Assembly: GCA_036924085.1 (NCBI GenBank)
Contig: JAVGWX010000002.1
Coordinates: 45,812,666 to 45,876,665 of the forward strand
From: Ariolimax columbianus
Taxonomy: Eukaryota; Mollusca; Gastropoda; Stylommatophora; Arionidae
DNA length: 64,000 nt
Direction: 5' to 3'
The notes beneath the pieces are model-generated. The model had not been told where the DNA came from. It was given only the letters and a program-made list of their open reading frames with translations, and searched no databases. Positions 11,401 through 26,400 of this stretch are shown one piece after another; within the stretch, counting starts at the first letter, position 1; each line of letters starts with the position of its first letter. Made by a program: the position numbers and the translations under genes.

Positions 11401-14400
11401 TTCAAATTGCCATCGTAGATGAATACTTTGCTCACTGATATGTCTAGCACTTCTGATTGGACTGACATTGCAATACTGTGTCACTACATCTGTTTCTGAT
11501 TTACAGCAGTAGAAGGTACTGTCGCTGCATGAGCAAGAACATAACTGATGTCATCAAAACCATATCATGAAATACAAACAACACAGACCTGGGACCACAG
11601 AGTATGCTATTAGAAAGTCTGCCTCTGTCGGGATGCGACGAACTTCCACTTCCTCCCACTGTTCCCCATCTGCATCTGCAACTGTCACACCTCTATCCAA
11701 CTCTGAACCCCTGCAAGCCTACAATGGTACAAAACATCATTTCCTGTAATCAGTGTAAATTGAACAGGGCAATTTCAGGCAATCTGCTGTAACACTGTTC
11801 TGAATTATGGTAAATATCAGGATGATCAGAGGTGAAGGTCAGGAATTTGATTTCAATTCAGGAGCAGGGGAGGAGAGTGACTGTCAACAGTTTGGATAAT
11901 GACTAAAGGGCCATGTGTTCTAAATTCTAGTAAGACAGTTTTTTTTTCCCCATCAGTCAGTGGTGGGGGGTGGTGGGGGGGGGGGGGGGGGGGGGTGTAA
12001 CAGTCCATCATGACTAGAAACAAGCAACCTTTATTACTCAACCCTGCAAACCACCCTGACAAACCCCAGCAATGGGAATAATCGCTGTAATTATAAATTT
12101 ATGAACTATTGTCATTTATCCTTTATGTAGATTGTTATAGCATAATTCATTTCTTTCTTTAATGTCACTTTCAGTTGTTCAATCCTTGATAAGTACCATC
12201 ATAGGGTGCTGGTGTTATAATATACGTCTGCAGTGAAACATCTTTGTTATGTTTCAACCACCCCTGGTATTGAGTAGTACTGCAGACCCATACATATCTG
12301 ATCAATAGAAAGCTGCACAGTGCCCTTCAACTGTTTCATGTTGGAAGGCCCCATTAAGACAGCTGTAAATCTAATAAGACAGTATTAAAAAGGCTTCCAT
12401 TAGAGGCACTTCAAAATGCACAGTAATTTGTAAAAATTGAATTTGTAGTGGGGTAGTATGTGGTGAAGTTAACATATATTCTAGAGTTGCATAATAACTA
12501 AATCTTTAGCATAGCAGGTGTCAATATTGCTTGTATGACATACTAATGTTGGGGAGGAAGACTAACGTCTGATCAGGCAAAATATACTGGCCAAGACTCT
12601 CACCTTGTCTTCCCAGAAGTCCTCCCTGGAAACGGGCTGTTTTCATGGCATCCTGGCTAACAAGGTGAGGGATCATCGTGATCCTCGTAGTAGTGAGCGA
12701 CATGCAGATGAGGCCAAGCATAGCGCAACTGCCTGAAGGACTCCAGTCCACCCTAAGCAGCACGCTTGGGATGTGAGCAAAGATACGGCAACACACACTT
12801 TAAAAGTTCTTTTTAGGGCGCACAAAAGAGTAATTCTACTCATTGTGGGTATTCAACAACAATAACATACTAAACTTTTATTTGTAGCTTTCAGTTGGAT
12901 AGGATTTTTTCATTGAATCTTTTTTGTCCTCTTCGGTATTTAAAATATGTTCTAAAATTTAAATAAGAGACAAACAAAAAGTATAGTAACAAAGAAAAAG
13001 GATTTATCCTGCTAAATTTGGATTCATTCAAAAGGCCCAAGTTCCTCATCCCTGGTCTATGAAATACTATTGAGCAACTACAAAGTCATGACAGCCTCAT
13101 ACATATTTAAATCAAAGGGAGTTGGCAGCTATGAAAATGATGAATCCACTGATCCACTAGATAATCAAATAATATTGGTCTATTTTGTAATAAAAACATT
13201 TTATATCATAGGAGTGCCACTTGGCTTGCCTTAGTGTCATTCTCAATCTCCCGCTACCAAACCCTAAATGGGCTTAAGTAGCAGAATGTAGTCCAGAGAA
13301 CGGATTGCGTTTTGTCGTAGTTTACAGCTTGACTGCGATATTTTCACCTTTTGGTCCAACACATCCGACTTCAGCAAGCATTTTTTTGAGTACCGGGTTA
13401 GCATTCCCTCTTCGATCCCTTATCCTTAGCCATTCTGCCCTGCTGCAGCCTGTTATCCAGGATCACCGCGTGGAGGTGTAGAAGGGTCTTGGCAGCTTTG
13501 TTTTGCTGGCCCTGACACTAGCAGTCAGCTATGGGTCACTGACCACTGCAGCTCATGCGCTGCTCAGCATCTTGATCCCTCGGAGTGCCACTTGATTTCC
13601 ATTTATGAGTTTCACACACAGGGACAGACTAATTGTGTAATTAGCTTAAATTAACACAATAATCTCATTTAATACTGTTCAACCAAAGACAGTGTCTTTT
13701 GGTTTATTATATGGTTGTTAGTTCATTCAACATTCAGCCCTCATATTTGTTCCTGTATATTGGTATAATTTGTTTGCCAAAAAAAGCCATCCTTGTTGGT
13801 ACGTCCAGTTTATATTATGATAGCATCTCACAATGCTAACTCTCACCTTCTTGTGCGTAATTCTGAATTTTATTATGTTTTTCAACTGCATTATAGTACT
13901 TGCAACAGTTTCTACACATATCTGTTAGTTGTTTGTTCCATATAACGTGCTCCATTTATGTGTCCTTAAAGGAAGAACCACATCCATTGCTCCCTAACAA
14001 TTCCCCGTAAATGTGCAGTGATACAGGAAGGGACAACTGTTTTGTCATGAGCTTTTGGGCACACACCAAGAGCTCAGAAGAGTTAGTTATAACAAGCAGA
14101 AAGAAGGCAAAATAGGCTGAACTAAGACAACTTGTAGAAGAACTATAGAAGCCTATATGGAAATCATGAGCAAGTGTTGGCACAGATCAAGCAGGGGGTG
14201 GAGGGAGTTTGTTGCTTCTCTGAAAGACACAATCAGACATGATGGTTACTGTTTTGTCAGTCATCTGCCAAGAATCAAAAAATAGCAGAGAATTTGTGGC
14301 ATGAAATGATCACAGTGACTCTTACCTCATCCCCCTAGTACTAGACAGATCATTAATTTCTTCCACCGAGAGTTGACAAGACATCCACAGCCACCCCAGC

Positions 14401-17400
14401 CTTATGGTGCCAAATAAAGGAGGTAAACCAGAAGACTGAAATATGGATCCCTTGCTACTGGCCACAATAGACTGAGGTACCACCTATTCAACAAATTGAA
14501 GATAGGTGGCACTGACGAATGCTCGTGTGGCACTGGGAAAATGACCGCTGAACATTTGCTGCAAAACTGCCCGACATATGAGGATCAGAGAAAGCAGATG
14601 TGGCCATTACCAGTGGCAATACTAGACAAGCTCTATAGCAGTGTCAACAGCCTCAGGATGACCGCTGCTTTTTTTGAAAAAATACAGGTTAACGTCTGAC
14701 AGCGTACGAAGAAGAAGAAGAAGGATCCCTTGCTAGAAGTTAAGAATAGAACCACTGACCCTATTATGTATATCGTATTAAATGATTAAGTAATGTTGTT
14801 GCTGAGGTTGACAACCTCATCATGTAAAACAAAGTACGAAGTCGAAGATGCAGCACAGTGAATGATAGAGCAGACAAACCGATCTCAAAAATGTCACGCT
14901 GAAGCCAGATGTGTTGGGTTAAAAGGTGCAGATATTGCAGCCTCTCTGTTAACCACAACATAATGTCATAGTGTCCTTTCAGGACGACCGCAGAAGAAAA
15001 AGAAAAGAAAGTACAACATAAACTACTACCACAAGAACATATATATGCTTTGGTACAGTCTTCCTGCAAGGAGGCCAATGCAATTGTGGTCCACATGAAT
15101 CTATTTAAATGAAAATGATGAAGCATGAAAGGAAATTAAGCACCTACCTGTATAAAAAATAATTTTGGCTTTCCTGCCAGAGATGTGCAGTTATGTCCCT
15201 TGAATGGCCGTACCAATTCATCGATGGAAATTTTGTCATCCTTCCCAAACACATAACCCTCCTCCCCATGGGTTAGTATGACACAGACGAAACAGTCATT
15301 GTTAGAGTGGTTAACTTTGGATGCTAGTGAAGGTTTAGATAAAAACAACAATAATATTTCTACAATGCAGCGTTTCAATCCATAACAGCCTCTCCAAATT
15401 CCTTCCCAATTTCTTTGTTGCCACATTACTTCTGTTCTCCATTTCATACGTCTTCCATGTCCAACGTCTATACTATAACCTATTCCAGTTACTTCTTCCA
15501 TGTCCAACATCTATACTATAACCTATTCCAGTTACTTCTTCCATGTCCAACATCTATACTATAACCTATTCCAGTTACTTCTTCCATGTCCAACATCTAT
15601 ACTATAACCTATTCCAGTTACTTCTTCCATGTCCAACATCTATACTATAACCTATTCCAGTTACTTCTTCCATGTCCAACATCTATACTATAACCTATTC
15701 CAGTTACTTCTTCCATGCCCAACATCTATACTATAACCTATTCCAGTTATGTCTTCCATGCCCAATATCTATACTATAACCTATTCCAGTTATGTCTTCC
15801 ATGTCCAACGTCTATACTATAACCTATTCCAGTTACTTCTTCCATGCCCAACATCTATACTTTAACCTATTCCAGTTACGTCTTCCATGCCCAATATCTA
15901 TACTATAACCTATTCCAGTTACTTCTTCCATGCCCAGCATCTATACTATAAGCTGTTCCAGTAATATTTGCAGACCTGCAAGTTGATCACTATTTTACCT
16001 ACTTACCACAAGATTCTTCTCATTCTTCTTAATAATCAAGCTGCAAAAGTAATCCACCACCAAATTCTATTTTAGGCCATCCTTGTGAGCTCCAGCCTCT
16101 TATTTCCTATTGATTGACCTTCTCTTCTACTGCACTTAACCAGGTGTTCTTTGGGCATCTCTTTATATTTCTCTTACCTTGTGACACCCAATCCAGCCCG
16201 TGTTTGCTTATATTAACTTAACGTTTTTATACTGGTTTAGAAGACTCTGAGAGTCTGTATACAACCAGTTTCATTTACATTTTATTGCTCTAAAAGCTAT
16301 GCGCATCCAATCTATTCTTAAATGCATTAATTGTCCCTGTCTCCACTACTTCCTGTAACAATGCATTCCAAACATTCCCCACTCTCTGACTAAACAAATA
16401 TTTCCTAATATCCAATCAGGACCGTTCTTTAGTTATTTGTAGCTATGCCGTCTTGTTCCTGTAGGTGGTGCCGTCTTGTTCTTGTAGGTGGTTGTATTTT
16501 GAAAAACTTGTTATATAATTTCTAAATTCCTTTGATTATCTTATAAACCTGTATTAAGTCACCTCAAATTCTAGACACTGTATGCCAGTTTTTTCTGAGT
16601 CTCTCCTCATAACTGTAATTCTGGAATCCCACTATCAAGTTTGTCACTCTTCTTTGTATACCTTCCAGCATGTTTATATCTCCTCTACGATAAAGAATCA
16701 ACACCTGTACACAGTACTCCAATCTAGGTCTAATCAATGGTTTATTCAGTTTGACTATCACTTCCTTGCTCCTATGTTTAATATTTCTTGTTATCATACC
16801 TAACCATTGCATTTGCCTTTTTCACTGATACCTGGACTTGCTCACTCACTTTATATGTATGATCTATTTTAACCCAAAGGTCCCTTTTCTTTTCTATCAT
16901 TCTAATATTGTTCTTGTCCATTCTGTAATTATGTTCCATATTGGATCTACCCATGTGAATGACTGTACATTTATCTTCATTAAACTCCATTTGCCAGCTA
17001 TATTCTCGAAATTTGTCTAAATCCGACCATAATATATCTACTTCTGCTTTAGATGAGACACTACTGCATAGCTTTGTGTCATCCACAAATTTTGCAATCA
17101 TGGATCTTCTTCTTCTTCTTCATCGTACGCAGTCAGACAGTAACCATTATTTTTTAGAAAAAAGCGGCGGTCATCCTGAGGCTGTCGACACTGCCATAGA
17201 GCTTGTCTTGTGGTTCCACTGGTGATGACCACATCTGCTCTCTCTGATCCTCGTATGTCGGGCAGTTCTGCAGCAGATGCTCAGCGGTCATTTTCTCGGT
17301 ACCACACGGGCATTCGTCGGTACCACCTATCTTCAATTTGTTGAATAGGTGGTACCTCAGTCTATTGTGGCCAGTGCGAAGTCTGAAGACAACGACCTGC

Positions 17401-20400
17401 TCTCTTCTGTTCAACTGGTAATAGGCATCGTTTTTGGTGTAGCCGGTATGTTCAGTTTCCCATTTGGTCATGTATCTGGCTTTAATAAGCCGTTTTGACT
17501 CTTCGTACGTCATACTAGTATCTGTTTGTGGTAGTCTTGCACCTTCTTTTGCCAGTCTGTCTGCCTCCTCGTTGCCTTGGATGTTGCAGTGTGATGAGAC
17601 CCACTGTACCACTACCATTTTTGGTGCAGACTGCTGGCATAGTTGACAGAGTGCTGCTCTTAAGTCATTAAGCTCAGTGTTTTTCTGGCTTTTTAGCGCT
17701 GTGACTACAGCAAGAGCATCTGTAAGCAGGACTGTATGGCTTTCATTTTCTTTATGTGTCACCATTTCTTCCACTGCCGCCCTCAGTGCCTCTGCTCTGA
17801 AATTGCTTGTGTACTTACCAGTAGCGAATGACAGTGTTATTTTTCTGCCATTTAGTAGGTTCAGGAATGCTCCTGCCCCTCCGTTCTGTGTAGTGTTTGT
17901 TACAGAACCGTCGGTGTATGCATGGGTCCAGTCCATGCTTGGGTAGTTTTGCGATATAAAGCTTAGGGTAGTATCTCTCCTTTCTTTTTCAGTCTGGCAG
18001 TTTTTGTTTCCAATACCTGGTATATTTTCTACCACCTCTGGAAATATATCCTGCCTCCAGGTAGGTTTTCGTACAGTAGTGATGGGCTTTGGTGTTGTTA
18101 GTGCGTTTATGGGATCTTCGTGCATCTTTGCTTTGGCTATTTTTGCAAAGTTTCTCCGCTTTAGTTTCCCATTTCCCAAATTGTTTAGTCTCTGGTGCAT
18201 TGGGTGGTCAGTCAGTCTTCGGAGTCTCTCTGACTGCAGCTGGGCTCTGCAGTCTCTTCTATCGGTCATGGGTTGCAGCTTTGTAATCTTTTCAAGTTCT
18301 ACAATTGGCGTTGACTTCATGCCTCCTGTTATAACTCTCATGGCTTGGTTTTGAAGTTTGTTAACTTTATCGAAGTTCGCCTTTGCTGCTGTTGTCCATG
18401 CCGCAATGCCATACTCGAGAACTGGTCTCACTCTTCCAGTGTACAGTTTCTTTAGTATACTTTTGTCTGCTCCCCAGCTTGTGCCAGCAAGTTTCCTCAT
18501 GATTGCCATTCTTTCTCTGGCTCTCATTCGGTTTCTCTCGATCTGACTTTTCCATGTCATGCACTGATCAAATGTGACTCCCAGATAGTTTGGGTTGTCG
18601 TTTGGCTGCAGGAATTTGCCATTTAGACTTAATTTGGTGTTTTGGGGTTTGATTGAAAGCGAGAATATTGTACATGTGGTTTTCTCCTCATTTATTTTGA
18701 CCAGCCATGAGTTCGCCCACTCTTCCAGCGATGTTAGGGCCTGCTGCATCCGATTTCTTGCTATGGTGAGATTCTTTTCAGAGGTCCACATAGCCAGATC
18801 GTCTGCAAACATTGAGCTATGGACTCTTCTTGGTATATTCTCTGTAATGTCGTTTATATACACCAGGAAGAGTGTGGGTGACAGTACTCCCCCTTGGGGT
18901 ACTCCCTGCTCGAGTGTCACCTTTTTGCTCATCTGCCCTTGTACTTGGACTCTGGCCGTTCTTTGTTTGAGGTAGTGGTTGATCCACTTGTACATTCTCC
19001 CCCAAACTTCACTTCTCCTTAGCTTGACTCTAAGTCCGTCTTTCCAGACTTTGTCAAATGCCTTTTCCAGGTCCACCCAAACCGCTACTGTGTGTTTCTG
19101 TGCCTGCTACGCATCTTCTATTTCCTGGGCTATGAGGATGACCTGGTCCTCAGTGGATCTGTGCTGTCTAAAGCCGGCTTGCTGTGGAATTAGTATTCGT
19201 TTTTCTTCCAGATGCCACATCAGTCTGGTGTTTATCATACGTTCCATCAGTTTGCCGACACAGCTCAGTAGGCTGATAGGCCTGTATCCATTTGGATCTG
19301 TTTTGTCCTTTCCTTTCTTTGGTACTGGTACAAGTACTGCGTCTTTCCATGCCTGGGGTACAATTCCCCTTTTCCAGCTTTGGTTCAGGACCGATAGCAG
19401 TTTCCTCTTCGTTGTTTGGCCCAGCCCCATCAGCATTTCGTTTGTTATCCCGTCTTTTCCGGGAGATTTCCTTTTCTTTAATTTTCTCATGGCCTCCTCC
19501 ATTTCACTCATTGTTAATGTGGCCATCATATGATCTTCTGGTGCAGTATTGATGTTGTCGTGCCCCTTTTGCTCTTCACTAATGTCTGTATGCCTATCTG
19601 CAGGGACCTCGAAGTGGTTTGCGGCTTTTTTTCCAGTGAGCAAGTTTTCGCCCTGCTTGATGGTAATTTGTTTGTTTGAAGGGGTTTCTTCATTCATGGC
19701 TCTGACTAGCTTCCATAGCTTGTTCCCTTCTTTGTCTAGGTTGAGGCTTTCGGTTTTGTTTTTCCAGCTCTCTCTTGCTGTTTGGTTTAGACAATCATGG
19801 ATCTGATATCAAAGTCCAAATCGTTTATATATATCAAGAACAAAATTAGTCCCAAAACTGAGCCCTGTGGCACGCCACACCACTCAGAGTACTCCTTATT
19901 TATACCCACCCTCTGCCTTCTTCCAGTTAACCAATTTTCAATCTATTTGGAAACTGCCCTACCTATTCCATATAATTTTAACTTTCGAAATAATCTTTAA
20001 TGAGGTACTCTAACAAAGGCCTTTGCAAAATCTAGATAAATAACATCCCCCAGGCCCAATTTATCTGTCATTTTGAAACCTCTTCCATGAATTCTAATAA
20101 ATTTGTCAAGCATAATCGTCCTTTAGTAAACCCTTGCTGACTATTTCTGATTGTCTAAATGCATTATAATATTTTCTTTGATTATTGACTCTTACAATTT
20201 ACAAACTATAATTTGCTGGATCTGGTTTTTCACCATTTTAAAAAAAATAAAGGATCACTCCTGCACCTTTCCAATCCCATGGATATTGTTAGATTGTTTT
20301 CTGAACGTATGCCATAATCATTTATTTATACTTTCTGTCCTTATCTCCAGTTCCCGTTGTTTCCAAAAGTCTCTATTTGTTATTACTTCCATTCATCTAC

Positions 20401-23400
20401 AAAAAATATGTCAAATAGGAGAAATTAATGGTGAAAGTCTGTAGTATAGTTATCATACTCTTGTTTATTCATTAAATCTTGTGGCTTAGCTGGAAAGTTC
20501 AATAATGGGTGGAGAAATGGGTGATAGCAAATCTAGCTTTGTTAATTCTGGTTTGCTTCTTCATCTTTGTCATTGTTACTCTTCTAAAATAGGAGAAGTG
20601 TGCACTTCCTCAAGTATCTGATTGTTAATCTTTGGGAGATCTTTTGAGGCTGTTTTAAAATTCTCATTGCATTTACTTATTCACATAGATTTTAAGTGTT
20701 ATTTTTTCAATACCGCTTGTCTGTTAAACCATTCCTGTAGTAAGTCATGTTGTTTATTTAAAAATAAATAAATCTGCAAAAAACAGGAACTGCAAGTTGT
20801 TTATTGTATTTCAGTTTCCTACTATTTGCTGCATCTGTAAGTTCATAACCATAAGGAAGATTGTTGGAAACAGTAAATGTTCATGAACATCCCTAATTTC
20901 ATTTGTATAAAAGGTTCTGACAACTTACCTTTCTACATTTGGTTCTGCTTGTGGTATGTTCACTAAAGTAATGTATAATGTGAATACATTACTATGCTGA
21001 CTCAGTGGCTCACTATGTTCCATATCACTGTACAGTATATACTATTATGCCTTTTCAATGCCCATATTTCATAAACAAAAGTGCTCTATACAGAGATACC
21101 AAACTTCAGAGGGAACTTCTTCTTCTTCGTACGCTGTCAGACATGAACTTTAATTTGTTCGAAGAAAGCAGCAGTCATCCTGAGGCTGTCGACACTGCCA
21201 TAGAGCTTGTCTAGTGTTGCCACTGGTGATGGCCACATGTGCTTTCTCTGGTCCTCGTATGTCGAGCAATTTTGCAGCAGATGTTCAGCGGTCATTTTCT
21301 CTGTACCACAGGTGCATTTGTCAGTGCCACCTATCTTCAATTTATTGAATAGATGGTACCTCAGTCTGTTGTGGCCTGTCCGGAGTCTGAAGACCACGAC
21401 CTGCTCTCTTCTGTTCAGCTGGTAGTAGGCATCATTTTTTGTGTAGCCAGTATGTTCTGTTTCCCATTTGGCCATGTATCTGGCCCTAATAAACCTTTTA
21501 AACTCTTCATAGGTCACACTAGAATCATGTTGTGGTAGTCTTGCACCTTCTTTTGCCAGTCTGTCTGCCTCCTCGTTGCCTTGGATGTTACTGTGGGACG
21601 GAACCCACTGTACCACTACTCTTTTTGGTGCAGACTGCTGGCGTAGTTGACAGAGTACTGCTCTTAAGTCATTAAGTTCTGTATTTTTCTGGCTTTTTAG
21701 TGCTGTAACCACGGCCAGGGCATCTGTAAACAGGACTATCTGGTTTTCATTGCTTTCGCCTGTCAGCATTGCTTTTACTGCAGCCTTCAGTGCCTCTGCC
21801 TCCGCTCTTAAATTGCTTGAGAATTTTCCAGTTGCCACTGACAGTGTTATTTTTCTACCATTTGTTAGGCTCAGGAATACCCCTCCCCCTCCATTCTGTG
21901 TTGTGTTTGTTACAGAACCGTCTGTGTATGCATGGGTTCAGTCCATGCTTGGGTAGTTTTCTGCTATGTACCTCAGGGTTATGTCTCTTCTTTCTTTTTT
22001 CAGTCTGGCTGTTCTTGTTTCCAATACCTGGTATATTTTCTACCACCTCCGGAGTGATATGCTGCTTCCATTTGGGTTTGCGTACAGTAGGGATGGGCTT
22101 TGGTGTTGATATGGTGTTCATAGAGTCTTCGTCCATCTTTGTTTTGGCTATTTCTACAAAGTTTCTCCAGTTTAGTCTCCCTTTCCAAATCCATTTAGTC
22201 TTTGATGCATTGGGTGGTCTGTGAGTCATCTTAGTTTCTCTGCTTGTTGCTGGGCTCTGCTGTCTCTTCTGTCGGTTATGGATTGCAGATTTGTAATCTT
22301 TTCAAGTTTTACAATTGGTGTTTACTTAATGCTTCCTGTTATAACTCTCATGGCTTGGTTTTGAAGTTTGTTGATTTTATCAAAGTTTGCCTTTGCTGAT
22401 GTTGCCCATGCCGCAATGCCATACTCGAGAACTGGCCTCACCCTTCCAATGTACAGTTTCTTTAGTATTCTTTCATCTGCTCCCCAGCTTGTGCCAGCAA
22501 GTTTCTTCATGATTGCCATTCTTTGTCTTGCTCTCATTCGGTTTCTCTCGATCTGAGTTTTTCATGTCATGCGCCGATCAAATGTGATGCCCAAGGAGTT
22601 TTAGTTGTCGTTCAGCCACAGACATTTGCAATTAAGACTTATTTTGGTGTTCTGTGGTTTATTTGAAAGGGGGAATATCGTACATGTTGTTTTTTCTTCA
22701 TTTATTTTGACCAGCCATGATTTCGCCCACTCCTCTAGCGATGTTAGGGCCTGCTGCACCCGATTGTTTGCTACGGTGAGATTTTCTTCAGAGGTCCACA
22801 AAGCCAGATCGTCTGCAAACATGGAGCTGTGGACTCTTCTTGGTATATTCTCTATGATGTTGTTTATATACCTCAGAAAAAGTGTAGGTGACAGTACTCC
22901 ACTTGGGGTACTCCTTGCTCCAGTGTCAACTTTTTGCTCATCTGCCCTTGTACTTGAACTCTGGCTGTTCTGTTTTCGAGGTAGTGTCTGATCCATCTGT
23001 ACATTTTTCCAGATACTTCGCTTCTTCGTAAACTACATGTTCAAAATCATGTTTGTTCTTCCCAAAATTTTCAGTTTGACAATTCTTTTCTTACTTACTT
23101 AGTCGCTCCTCTTCCACCACGAGGTGTAGAGGTTTGCCAGAGAGAACCCATACTGTTCTATCCGCCGTCTTTCTTCTGGCCTTTTTCCAATCCTACGCCC
23201 TGGTCATCTAGGGACTGTGGTATGTTGTCTCCCCATCGTACTTTGGGACATTCTGGGGGTCTGTGTCCTTGACTTTTTGCCTTCCATGACCGCCTTGGTA
23301 TCCAATCTTCTTTTTACAGACAAGACCAAACCACTGCAGTTGGGACTGCTCTACTCGCATCTGAAGGGGTTGGGCATCGAGATTGCTACGTATTGTCTGG

Positions 23401-26400
23401 TTATGGATAGTGTCCCTTTTCGTCACCTGGACCACCTTTCTTAGGTACCTCATTTCAGAAGTTTGTAGTTGCCTTTCTTGGGCTGTGGTCATTGTCCATG
23501 ACTCACATCCATATGTCAGGACAAGCACATAAGTCAAGCGGTATATATCCATCTTTGTTTTCCTGCTTATTTCTCTTCTGCTGAGGAATTCTATTGAAAA
23601 GTCTACCAGCTGCTACCCTTCGTGCAATGAACTCTTCTTTGATTCATCTCCTGCTGTCTATTACCACTCCTAGATATTTGAAGTGGCTGAATTGCCCCAA
23701 TGGCTCTTTTACCAAGGTTATCTGATATCTCTTCTCATCTCGTGTGATAACCATAGTTTTTATTTGAGTTGCTGATGTGCATTCCTCTCTTCTTCAACTC
23801 TTCTTCCCAAACCTGCAAGTCGATCTGGAGATGTGCCTCGGATTTTGTGATCAGGGCCATGTCATTTGCAAATGTCAACTCTGATACATAACTTGGTCTC
23901 ATCTTCCAGTACCCTGCTTCATACTTTTTTGTCCGTTCCTTGCAGGCTTTGATGACTTCATCCATGAGGAGTATGATAAGGTATGATGATAGAATGTCAC
24001 CTTGTCTTACTCTGCTAGTGGTTATGAACTCTCCTGACTTTTGATTTGACATGCGCACATAATTTCGGCATATTTTATAGAAACTCTGTATGGTGTAGAT
24101 CAGGGGTCTGGCAGATCAGGCACTCAAGGGACTTTATTGAATGCCTTCACCAGGTCCAAAAAGCAGAGATGGATCTCCTAATCATACTTAACAGCTTTTT
24201 TGCTTAGCTGTCTATAAAGAAAAGGTCTTGAGTACTTCTGTTTTCCTGAAACTCACATTGGGTCACATGCAGGTTTTATTCCCTGCAAAATTTCAGCAGT
24301 TGTTTTCCATTGTCATTTAGGGCATCTTCTCCATACCTACCGATCACTCCATCCCATCTAGAATAGTTGTTTTCAACTCTTGCGTTGAAGTCTCCAAGGA
24401 GACATATTTCATTTTAGCAATCGTCAGCGTTCCTTTGAAGGAGATTATAGAATTAATCTTTTATATGAGTGCTCTCATCTTCGTTTCATGCATACACAGT
24501 GACGATATCCATTTTACTATTCTCCTCTTGTAGACTTGGCACCATCAGTCGTTTTGAAATGAATTTCCATTTTTTTAATGTTTACTTTTTGGTTACTGTC
24601 CACTATACAACCCACCCCATGCCCTGAACTTTTAGTCATGGGAATCCTGCTGTAGAGTAGCATGCTGCCATCATGGCCCAGAACGCCCTGTCCCTTTTTC
24701 TTTGCTTCTGTAAGCGCCAGGACTGTCAATTTTACTCACTTCATCTCCTCTATTAGTTAATTTTATTTCCAGTTTATGCTTCTTATATTCCATGTTCCAT
24801 AAATCGTGGTCCTAAATTCTTCGTTAAGATCAGTCCGGTTTTCTCTATGGTTTGTCTTGTAATCATTGGTTAAGACAAACAGGTGATTAGCCTGTTGTAT
24901 AGCCTCCATGCTTGCCGACCTGTTTTTGTCCACGGATGTTTATTTCATATTCGCACCTAACCTCCAAATTAGGAGGCCTTTCAGCGATCTGCAGCCCCGC
25001 TGACGCGCCTGGTCGGAGGTAGGCTCTTCCTCTATTACAACTCTTTTCTTTGTTCTTGTATTGCTTTGGCCAGAATTATTCTAGTCAACTTTAATCAAAT
25101 TGTTATGTTTGAGAATATTTTGAGAAAACCCAAATGATGTATATTTAATATGGCTCTGCAATCTATTTTGAACTTCATTGATTTCTTTCCCAATTTCTTT
25201 GCTATTTCATGTCTTCTTCATCTTCATTTCATACTTCTTTATTTCGCATTTTTTTTTCTCATACCATATTCATACTTACATACCTGCTGTGAGTTTATCT
25301 TTCATCATGCCAACAGTCTGATCATTATGCTGGTCAATTTCTTCAAAACATAGTGTGTCCAACAATTCATACATGGCTTCTGCATCAACATCTGTTCCAT
25401 TGCGTACTGGCATACATGTTTGTGGCAGGAATGTCTTGTTATTTATAATGATTGCCATTCCACGCCTATTATGATTCATTTTGTAGCAGTCTGACACATT
25501 CTCTGATATGTTCACTTGTGGTACTGTACCAGGATCTCTAAAAGTACAATAATCATCTTATTACACGCACATATAATATAGCAACACAGTTTGAAATAGT
25601 TGCAAGCCCCCTTATGTGGTCTGGAAGGCACCTGCCAGATACCTGATGGAAAGAAAAGCCACAGGCACCGTGGAACACCCCCCCCCCCCCCCCCTATTAA
25701 TCTAGAATCTCTTCTCCAAGAGCTAATTGCTGAGGGAAACTGATTATTAAGAAGAAGAAAATCTCTGCACCAGCTAGAATATGAGCAAGTAATAAATTAT
25801 GGGTACCTGTGTATCAACAAGGCCCAAAAGATAGAGAACAGTAACACATAAATCTGCCAGGCATCTTGTAAACAGCGACAGGAGGGTTGAACATGGGACC
25901 AGCAAACTTGTACAACCCAGTGTAGAAGAGGAATGGTTAAGTAAGTAGTAATCTTAGTTCTTAGTCGATCTGTACTTCTACAGGGGCAGATGCCCCTGTG
26001 CAGATCCCAGCTCTGGTATGAGCTGGATATAGCCGGGAGAAGGGTTTCCTGCTTAGCGGGTTAGGCTTGAGCAGCTTAATACTCCACTGTGTTGGGACAA
26101 GTGCTTATGGAGGGTGGTTAACCGATGTGCAAGTCCATCTTAATAGACTAGAGTAAAGTAGACCCGCAGCCTGTTAGGCGCCATCTATGCTGCTCTAAAC
26201 AAACCACCTAACCATGGCCGATGTTTGGCGATGTCACACAGTTAGTCGCCTCTTACAACATGCTTTCTGCAAGGCAGTGGTGCTGTTCTTGTCCTTGTCA
26301 TACACAAAGACCTTGTCAGACCACTAGGGCAAGTAAGTAGTAATAAATAATAAATGAGGCATGCATAATTCACCAGAATCAGCCATTGATGTTACAACTG

